Assembly: GCA_034434335.1 (NCBI GenBank)
Contig: DAOTZS010000048.1
Coordinates: forward strand, 1-9,707
Direction: 5' to 3'
Length of the DNA stretch: 9,707 bases
Source of the DNA: DAOTZS01 sp034434335
GTDB taxonomy: Bacteria > Chloroflexota > Anaerolineae > CG2-30-64-16
How positions within the stretch are numbered: position 1 is the stretch's first letter; each line of letters starts with the position of its first letter. The notes under the pieces are model-generated. The model searched no databases. It worked only from the letters and a program-made list of their open reading frames with translations, and was not told where the DNA came from. Below, piece by piece: positions 4,463-9,707 of this stretch. The position numbers and the translations under genes were made by a program.

Positions 4463-5767
4463 ATGCCAAGCACGATCGGTCTTCGCCAATGGAATATCGC
4501 CAGCCGACCTGACCGCCTGTGGCTGCCTGTATCAGAACTGGCGACCGGCGCGGGCGGCCTGAACCTGCCCCCCGAGCTGCTGGCCCAGGCTGGCCTCTCT
4601 GTCGGCGACGAACTGCTGGCAGAGGTCGGGCCGCACGGATTGCGCCTGACCGCTGATCGGCTGCGCAAGGTTTACGTGGAGATAACCAGCACATGTAACC
4701 TGGCCTGTGCCACCTGCATCCGCCGTGCATGGGATGAGCCGCTCGGCCACATGCCATTGACGCGCTTCCGACGGCTGATCGAAGGGCTGTCAGAGGTGAG
4801 AGAGAGTATTTCGACAACACCCGTGACCCTGTCGCTGAGCGGCTTTGGTGAGCCACTCATGCATCCTGAGTTCTTGACCCTGGTGCAGCTCGCCCGCGAG
4901 CGAGGGCTATCGGTTGAGCTCATTACCAATGGGACATTATTAGACGCAAAGCTGGCCGCCAGCCTGGCAGAGCTGGGCCTGGCGCAGGTGGCAGTGTCGC
5001 TGGATGCGGGGGATGAAGAAGTATACGGCCGCATCCGGGGTGGCGCATGGGGGTCCATCGTGGACGCGGTCAAGGCGCTGGCCGAGGCACGGCGACGGGC
5101 GCGCACTCCAATGGCGGTTGGCGCGGCGTTCGTGGCAACCTTGCGCAATGTGAGGAGCCTGCCCAGACTGATGCAACTGGCTCGCGACCTGGACCTGGAT
5201 TTCGTGTGGCTCAGCAACGTGGTGCCCCATACGGCGGAGATGGCTGCCGAGATGCTATGGGGCCATACGGCCTGGGTTGTCAGCTTTCCCCCAACAGGCT
5301 GGCGGCCCCGCCTCATCACAGCCCCCTTTGACCTGAACGAAGCCATCGGTCCAGCGCTGAGTTCCCTCTGGGAGCTGGGACCAGTGCTTCCCCCTCCCGG
5401 CCTGGATGGCCTGTGGCAGCGGAATTACTGTCGTTTTGCCCATGAGGGAATGCTCGCCGTACGGTGGGACGGCTGCGTGGCACCCTGTCTGTCGTTGCTG
5501 CACACGCATCCCGAGTATGTGAACGGCCATTGGAAGATGGTCCAGAGCTATATTGTCGGCCACGTGGATGAGCAATCCCTGGCCGATATCTGGCGCGAGC
5601 CGGCTTACCGTACGCTGCGGCAACGCCTGCGTAACTTTGACTTCCCGGCCTGTTTCGCCTGCGGCGGCTGCCCAGATGCAGAAAGCAACGAGCTGGATTG
5701 TTACGGTAACCCTCTGCCGGCTTGCGGCGAATGCCTGTGGGCACAGGGCATCGTGCTGTGCCCGTAA
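4463..5767 (+). CDS. Radical SAM/SPASM protein, tungsten-cofactor oxidoreductase maturase type
   Basis: A 434-residue radical SAM enzyme. The SAM-binding 4Fe-4S motif is CNLACATC (Cys78, Cys82, Cys85), followed by a LSGFGEP motif and LITNGTLLD. The C-terminal part has a SPASM-like set of cysteines for auxiliary clusters: CRFAHEG, DGCVAPCLS, FPACFACGGCPDA, ELDCYGN, then PACGECLWAQGIVLCP at the very end. The Cys-rich ending with CLWAQGIVLCP is what I associate with maturases encoded beside tungsten-containing aldehyde:ferredoxin oxidoreductases. The assignment rests on memory of the family pattern. Residues about 15-65 (LNLPPELLAQAGLSVGDELL) resemble an AbrB/SpoVT-like swapped-hairpin domain. 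The proposed role is cytosolic modification or activation of a tungstopterin enzyme or peptide, but no such enzyme is encoded within the window. The start lacks a clear ribosome binding site. Confidence 0.8.
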   Translation: MPSTIGLRQWNIASRPDRLWLPVSELATGAGGLNLPPELLAQAGLSVGDELLAEVGPHGLRLTADRLRKVYVEITSTCNLACATCIRRAWDEPLGHMPLTRFRRLIEGLSEVRESISTTPVTLSLSGFGEPLMHPEFLTLVQLARERGLSVELITNGTLLDAKLAASLAELGLAQVAVSLDAGDEEVYGRIRGGAWGSIVDAVKALAEARRRARTPMAVGAAFVATLRNVRSLPRLMQLARDLDLDFVWLSNVVPHTAEMAAEMLWGHTAWVVSFPPTGWRPRLITAPFDLNEAIGPALSSLWELGPVLPPPGLDGLWQRNYCRFAHEGMLAVRWDGCVAPCLSLLHTHPEYVNGHWKMVQSYIVGHVDEQSLADIWREPAYRTLRQRLRNFDFPACFACGGCPDAESNELDCYGNPLPACGECLWAQGIVLCP

Positions 5768-5791
5768 ACCAATAAGGAGACACACGATTAC

Positions 5792-5958
5792 ATGGCTACA
5801 GATCTCCCCGACAATGCACTGTTTGTCTGCTTTGGTGGTATGTCCAACGTAGGAACCCTATTGAGAAAGGGCCACCGTCACAGTACACAGCGGCAGACAT
5901 GGAAGCTGCAGTCTCCACCATCCTGGCTGCACTGACCGATAGATACCCCGAGGGATAG
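5792..5958 (+). pseudogene. Internally deleted remnant of a DGC-type putative zinc-binding protein gene
   Basis: After AAGGAGA (5774-5780), ATG 5792 opens a frame that begins MATDLPDNALFVCFGGMSNV and then turns into nonsense, stopping with TGA at 5933-5935. The VCFGGMSNVGTL stretch is the N-terminal motif of the DGC family (small cysteine-rich putative zinc-binding proteins, roughly 110-140 residues). A second frame, from about 5860 to TAG 5956-5958, reads as a plausible C-terminal helix of the same family (QYTAADMEAAVSTILAALTD). The middle, which should carry the DGC-type cysteines, is missing, and the two ends are out of frame. The gene is therefore broken by a deletion rather than a single frameshift. 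It sits 24 nt after the radical SAM gene. An assembly error is the main alternative. Confidence 0.65.
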
Positions 5959-5964
5959 AGAACC

Positions 5965-7599
5965 ATGCGTATCCATCAGTTGTTGCGTTTGCTCGCAATT
6001 CTCCTGGTAACGTTGGTTCTGGCCGGGCCAGCTTGTGCCCAGGGCTGCGATGATTGCGCCGAGTTGAAGGCGGGGCTCGGGCGCGGCCGGGCTACGCCGC
6101 TGGCCGAACTGACGGCGCTCCAAGTAGCAACGGCGACCCCGGCCCCAAGCACTGCTAAGGTCTGTGCTCAGAATACTCCTTGTGAGCAGGCCGACCACAA
6201 AGTGGTTATCTACCTGTTCTGGGGCGACGGCTGCCCGCATTGCGCCGCGGAGAAACCGTTCCTGGCCGAGCTGGCTCGCCGCTATCCCAACGTGGAAGTG
6301 CGAGCCTACGAGGTATGGTATAACGAGGCTAACCGAAAACTGTTCATCCAGATGGCAGCCGCCTTTGGCTTTGAGCCAACCGCCGTGCCCACCACCTTCA
6401 TCGGCAACCAGTATTGGATAGGCTTCGCGGAGCCCCTGGCCCAACAGATGGAGGCGGCTGTGGTCCAATGCCTGGCCAGCGGCTGCCCCGACGCCGGACA
6501 GGGCATCGTGCCAGAAAGCATGCCTGCGCCGGTCCAGGCTGCCAGCGCCACCCCAGCTCAGATCGGTGCCCTGGAGCCGAACTCAACCCAGACGCCGGCT
6601 CCCATGGCAACTGCCACACCGGCCCAGGTCAGCGCCCTGCAGCCGGACAACTCAGCCCTGGCGCCAGCAGCCAACCCCAATGTCCCAGCGCAAGAAGTGG
6701 TCAACCTTCCCCTTTTCGGCGCGGTGGACCTGGCTGCCCAGTCCCTGGCAATCAGCACCGCGCTGATCGCCTTCGTGGACGGCTTCAACCCCTGCTCTCT
6801 ATGGGTCCTTTCCGTTCTGCTTGCCCTCTCCCTCCATACCGGCTCGCGCAAGAAAGTATTTGTCATCGGCCTGGTGTTCCTGACGGTCACTTCGCTGGTT
6901 TATGTCCTGTTCATCGCCGGCCTGTTCACGGTGTTCACCTTCATCAGTTTCCTGGGTTGGGTGCAGGTGGTGGTGGCGGCGGTGGCGCTGTTCTTCGCCG
7001 GCGTAAACATCAAAGACTACTTCTGGTACAAGGAGGGGATCTCCTTCACCATCGCGGATGAGCAGAAGCCAGGCATCTACCAGCGTATGCGCCGGGTGCT
7101 GAACGTGGGCGAGTCGTGGTGGGGCTTGATCGGTGCCACAGTGGCCCTGGGGGCCGGCGTTTCCATTGTGGAGTTTTCCTGTACGGCAGGCTTTCCCGTG
7201 CTGTGGACCAACCTGCTGGCTGCGCACAAGGTGGCCTGGCTCACCTTTGGACTCCTGTTAGTGCTTTACATGTTCATTTACCAGCTCGACGAACTGGGCA
7301 TCTTCCTGACCGCGGTCTTCACCTTCAAGGCCAGCAAGCTGGAGGAGAAGCATGGCCGTGTGCTCAAGTTGATCGGCGGCACGTTAATGCTGACGCTGGC
7401 GGCAGTGATGCTGATCAACCCCGCGCTGATGAACCGGCTGAGCACCTCGCTGCTGATCTTCGCGATCGCCTTTGCGGCCGCGCTCCTGGTGTTGCTGGTG
7501 CACCGGGTGATCCTGCCGCGTTACGGTGTTTATATTGGATCGGAGTTTGCGGGCCGCGCCGCGCATCGGCGGGCCGGCAGTCAACGTGTGCGCAGGTGA
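5965..7599 (+). CDS. Exported thioredoxin domain fused to CcdA/DsbD-like membrane protein
   Basis: A 544-residue protein starting at ATG 5965, with GAGGG 10 nt upstream. Residues 1-25 are a signal peptide ending in a cleavable ACA. A thioredoxin-like domain follows at about 77-170, with the redox motif CPHC (Cys90/Cys93, after YLFWGDG) and the cis-Pro loop VPTTF (Pro142). Residues 176-245 are an Ala/Pro/Thr/Gln-rich linker with a duplicated ATPAQ(I/V)xAL(E/Q)P unit. From about 250 on, six or more membrane helices carry the two CcdA/DsbD-type cysteines: FNPCSLW (Cys277) and EFSCTAGFP (Cys406). The likely role is passing reducing equivalents across the membrane to the attached thioredoxin domain and then to extracytoplasmic disulfides, for example in cytochrome c or protein maturation. 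Extra Cys pairs (28/31, 67/73, 169/174) are unusual. The basic C-terminal tail is probably cytosolic. Confidence 0.9.
   Translation: MRIHQLLRLLAILLVTLVLAGPACAQGCDDCAELKAGLGRGRATPLAELTALQVATATPAPSTAKVCAQNTPCEQADHKVVIYLFWGDGCPHCAAEKPFLAELARRYPNVEVRAYEVWYNEANRKLFIQMAAAFGFEPTAVPTTFIGNQYWIGFAEPLAQQMEAAVVQCLASGCPDAGQGIVPESMPAPVQAASATPAQIGALEPNSTQTPAPMATATPAQVSALQPDNSALAPAANPNVPAQEVVNLPLFGAVDLAAQSLAISTALIAFVDGFNPCSLWVLSVLLALSLHTGSRKKVFVIGLVFLTVTSLVYVLFIAGLFTVFTFISFLGWVQVVVAAVALFFAGVNIKDYFWYKEGISFTIADEQKPGIYQRMRRVLNVGESWWGLIGATVALGAGVSIVEFSCTAGFPVLWTNLLAAHKVAWLTFGLLLVLYMFIYQLDELGIFLTAVFTFKASKLEEKHGRVLKLIGGTLMLTLAAVMLINPALMNRLSTSLLIFAIAFAAALLVLLVHRVILPRYGVYIGSEFAGRAAHRRAGSQRVRR
6547..6648 (+). repeat. 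Duplicated linker unit inside the thioredoxin-CcdA gene
   Basis: Codons 195-206 (6547-6582) and 217-228 (6613-6648) encode ATPAQIGALEPN and ATPAQVSALQPD. This is a protein-level direct repeat in the flexible linker between the redox domain and the membrane part, spaced 66 bp apart. It probably lengthens the tether. Confidence 0.6.
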
Positions 7600-7605
7600 A
7601 TTGGT

Positions 7606-9630
7606 ATGAATCTGGCTCTGGGAATTGACACGGGCGGGACCTACACCGACGCCGTGTTGGTAGACCATGACACAGGCCAGGTACTGGCCGGCGCCAAGGC
7701 GCTGACCACACGCCACGACCTGGCCATCGGCATCCGCGCGGCTATAGCAGAGGTCTTTGCAGAGGCGCAGCGCGCGGGCAGGCCCCTGGCACCCAACCAG
7801 GTGACACTGGTGGCCTTGTCCACCACCCTGGCCACCAACACCCTGGCCGAGGGACAGCGCGGCTCAGTCTGTCTCTTGCTGATCGGTTATGACCGCGCGC
7901 TGATGCAGGATTTTGGCTTCGAAAAGGAGCTGGCCACCTCCGATGTGGTTTATCTGCGCGGAGGGCACAACGAAAGGGGCGACGAGGCTGCTCCTCTGGA
8001 CGAAGAGGCAGCCCGAGCCGCCATCCTGGCCCGCCGCAACCAGGTGGAGGCGTTCGCCATCTCAGGCTACTTCAGCGTGCGTAATCCGAGCCACGAACTG
8101 CGCGTGCGCGCGCTGGTGGAGGAGCTGACCGGCCTGCCCGTGACCTGTGGCCACGAACTCAGCAGCCGGCTGAACGCGGTACGGCGGGCGACCACGGCCA
8201 CCCTCAACGCCCATCTGATCCTGCCCCTGCGGGAGCTGATCTCCTCCGTCCAGCAAACCCTGGAGGAATGGCAGATCTCTGCTCCCCTCATGGTGGTGAA
8301 AGGGGATGGCTCGCTGGTGCGGGCAGCCTGGGCCATGCAAAGGCCCGTGGAAACGATCCTCTCGGGGCCGGCGGCCAGTGCCATCGGGGCCCGCCACCTG
8401 GCCGGCCAACGCGACGTATGGGTGGTTGACGTGGGGGGAACCACCACCGACATCATAGCCCTGCACGACGGCTGGCCCCGGCTCAATCCGCAGGGGGCCT
8501 CGGTCAGCGGGTGGCGCACCATGGTGGAAGCTGTAGATGTGCACACCAGCGGCCTGGGCGGCGATAGTTATGTTTATTTTGACGAGGGGCATCGGCTGCA
8601 GATCGGCCCACGCCGGGTAGTGCCCCTGGCTTTGCTGGCCTGGCAGTATCCTCAGGTCCTGGCCGAGATGCGCCAGCGCGCGCTGGCCGGCCCACGCAAA
8701 CAGCCCCCGCCCCCGCTGGAGTTCCTGCTGTTGGCGCGCCGACCTGGTTACCAGGTCGGACTGGCCGAAGAAGAGATCCTGGGACGCCTGGCTGCAGGCC
8801 CCCTGCTGCTGGAAGCTCTGCTGCCGCGACGGGGTGCCAGCCTGTTGCGCCGTCGCCTGAACGAGCTGGAGGCGTGCGGACTGATAAGGCGCAGTGCCTT
8901 CACGCCCACCGATGCCCTGCACGCGCTGGGCCGGCTCTCCCTGTGGGACGCGGAGGCTGCCACTCTCGGGGCCCAGGCCCTGGCGGCCCAGGCCGGCCTG
9001 CCGGTGCAAGCCCTCTGTGAAGAGGTGGTGCAGGGTGTGGCCAGCCGCGTGGCGACCGAGCTGGTGAGCAAGGCGTTTGAGGATGAGATCGGCCCCTTCT
9101 CCTGGGAGCGCGAGCCGCTGGCTCACTTTATGCTGGCCAACGCCCTGAACGGCCGCCATGGCCAGGAAACCGGGGAGGTATGCTGCCAGCTCACCCTGTG
9201 CCGGCCGATTGTTGCTATCGGTGCGCCGGTGGGCGCCTACCTGCCCCAGGTGGCCCAACACCTCCATACCGAGCTCCTCATCCCTCCCCACGCAGAGGTG
9301 GCCAATGCTGTCGGCGCGGTGGTCGGCGGGGTGCTTCAACGTCGGCAGGTGCTGATCAGACCCCTGGACGATGCCGGCCTGGTCCGCCTGCATCTGCCCA
9401 ACGGCGTGCACGACTGCGCGGGATTGGAGGCTGCCGTGGCCCATGCCCGAGAGCTCATGATCCCATATATGGTTGCCCTGGCCCAGGAGGCCGGCGCGGA
9501 CCAGGTAGAGGTGCAGATGCAGCGCCAGGACCACTGGGCGCCCACAGCGAACGGAGGTGAGGAGATGCTCTATCTCGGCACCGATCTGACCTTTGTGGCG
9601 GCGGGTCGGCCCCAGGTGGCGAGGAGATAG
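7606..9630 (+). CDS. Hydantoinase/oxoprolinase-family ATPase (ASKHA fold)
   Basis: A 674-residue cytosolic protein. ATG 7606 has AGGTGA (7594-7599) upstream, overlapping the end of the preceding gene. The N-terminal hydantoinase A domain starts with the phosphate-1 loop GIDTGGTYTDAVLVD (Asp8, Asp15). Further motifs are ATTATLNAHLILPL, ETILSGPAASAIGARHLAG (about 250-268), the phosphate-2 loop VVDVGGTTTDIIAL (about 273-285) and VAIGAPVGAYLPQVA (about 539), followed by IPPHAEVANAVGAVVGG. Between about 385 and 440 lies a winged-helix-like insert (LEALLPRRGASLLRRRLNEL, then ECGLIRR-like and FTPTDALHALGRL segments) typical of a shorter sub-family distinct from true 5-oxoprolinase or acetone carboxylase. 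No hydantoinase B partner follows. The natural substrate is unknown; ATP-dependent ring opening or a reactivase-like role are both possible. Confidence 0.88.
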   Translation: MNLALGIDTGGTYTDAVLVDHDTGQVLAGAKALTTRHDLAIGIRAAIAEVFAEAQRAGRPLAPNQVTLVALSTTLATNTLAEGQRGSVCLLLIGYDRALMQDFGFEKELATSDVVYLRGGHNERGDEAAPLDEEAARAAILARRNQVEAFAISGYFSVRNPSHELRVRALVEELTGLPVTCGHELSSRLNAVRRATTATLNAHLILPLRELISSVQQTLEEWQISAPLMVVKGDGSLVRAAWAMQRPVETILSGPAASAIGARHLAGQRDVWVVDVGGTTTDIIALHDGWPRLNPQGASVSGWRTMVEAVDVHTSGLGGDSYVYFDEGHRLQIGPRRVVPLALLAWQYPQVLAEMRQRALAGPRKQPPPPLEFLLLARRPGYQVGLAEEEILGRLAAGPLLLEALLPRRGASLLRRRLNELEACGLIRRSAFTPTDALHALGRLSLWDAEAATLGAQALAAQAGLPVQALCEEVVQGVASRVATELVSKAFEDEIGPFSWEREPLAHFMLANALNGRHGQETGEVCCQLTLCRPIVAIGAPVGAYLPQVAQHLHTELLIPPHAEVANAVGAVVGGVLQRRQVLIRPLDDAGLVRLHLPNGVHDCAGLEAAVAHARELMIPYMVALAQEAGADQVEVQMQRQDHWAPTANGGEEMLYLGTDLTFVAAGRPQVARR

Positions 9631-9635
9631 TACGC

Positions 9636-9707
9636 ATGAAGATCACGGACATGTACGTCACCCCTGTAGCCATTGCCGATCCACCGCTGCTCAACGCGGC
9701 CGGGTTG
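9636..9707 (+). CDS. Enolase-superfamily protein, glucarate-dehydratase-like (3' truncated)
   Basis: Only the first 24 codons are present (MKITDMYVTPVAIADPPLLN, then AAGL), running off the right edge. ATG 9636 lies 8 nt after GAGGAGA (9621-9627) and 5 nt after the TAG of the ATPase gene, so it is probably in the same operon. The MKITDxxVTPVAxxDPPLLN opening matches the N-terminal capping-domain strand of glucarate dehydratase and related mandelate-racemase/muconate-lactonizing enzymes, which dehydrate or isomerise acid sugars. The catalytic residues lie outside the window, so the exact reaction is open. Confidence 0.7.
   Translation, partial: MKITDMYVTPVAIADPPLLNAAGL

Noticed and set aside
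8062..9534. 490-residue open frame on the - strand
   Set aside because: It lies entirely antisense to the hydantoinase-family gene, shows no family motif, and such mirror frames are common in high-GC coding DNA.

Overview
The window looks like a high-GC bacterial chromosome fragment with tightly packed genes. Most genes read on the + strand, with one two-gene block on the - strand. No rRNA, tRNA, CRISPR array, transposase or phage gene is visible. The mix of genes (a tungsten-cofactor type radical SAM maturase, a CcdA-type membrane protein fused to a thioredoxin domain, a PF04060-type Fe-S protein, a PIN toxin pair and a Ser/Thr/Pro/Ala-rich secreted protein) suggests an anaerobic or facultative Chloroflexota (Anaerolineae-like) organism. 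That taxonomic guess is an inference from gene style, not from a marker gene.

Layout. (1) 2-370: the 3' end of a MogA-type molybdopterin adenylyltransferase gene. (2) 371-520: a short gap with a 16-codon mini-ORF, a 12-bp perfect hairpin and a 29-bp tandem repeat. (3) 521-1152: a secreted protein gene and a 48-residue small protein gene joined by an ATGA overlap. (4) 1153-1311: a convergent gap with hairpins. (5) 2129-1312 on the - strand: an antitoxin-like protein with a coiled-coil N-terminus and a PIN-domain VapC-like toxin, joined by a GTGA overlap. (6) 2130-2186: a 57-bp divergent promoter region in which the two -10 boxes overlap. (7) 2187-4433: an Fe-S protein followed by an ABC-2 type exporter (ATPase and permease). 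(8) 4434-5958: a stem-loop, a radical SAM/SPASM protein of the tungsten-cofactor maturase type, and an internally deleted remnant of a DGC-type zinc-binding protein gene. (9) 5965-7599: a secreted thioredoxin domain fused to a CcdA/DsbD-like membrane electron carrier. (10) 7606-9630: a hydantoinase/oxoprolinase-family ASKHA ATPase. (11) 9636 to the window end: the first 24 codons of an enolase-superfamily, glucarate-dehydratase-like gene.

How the parts may work together. MogA at one end and the radical SAM maturase in the middle both belong to molybdopterin/tungsten enzyme biology, but no aldehyde:ferredoxin oxidoreductase is present in the window. The maturase gene carries a decayed DGC gene right after it, so this locus may be a partly eroded tungsten-enzyme cassette. 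From about 2187 to the right edge all genes point the same way with gaps of 6-58 nt or small overlaps, so co-transcription over long stretches is possible, apart from a possible break at the 4434-4455 hairpin. The toxin-antitoxin pair and the secreted/small protein pair look like separate accessory modules.
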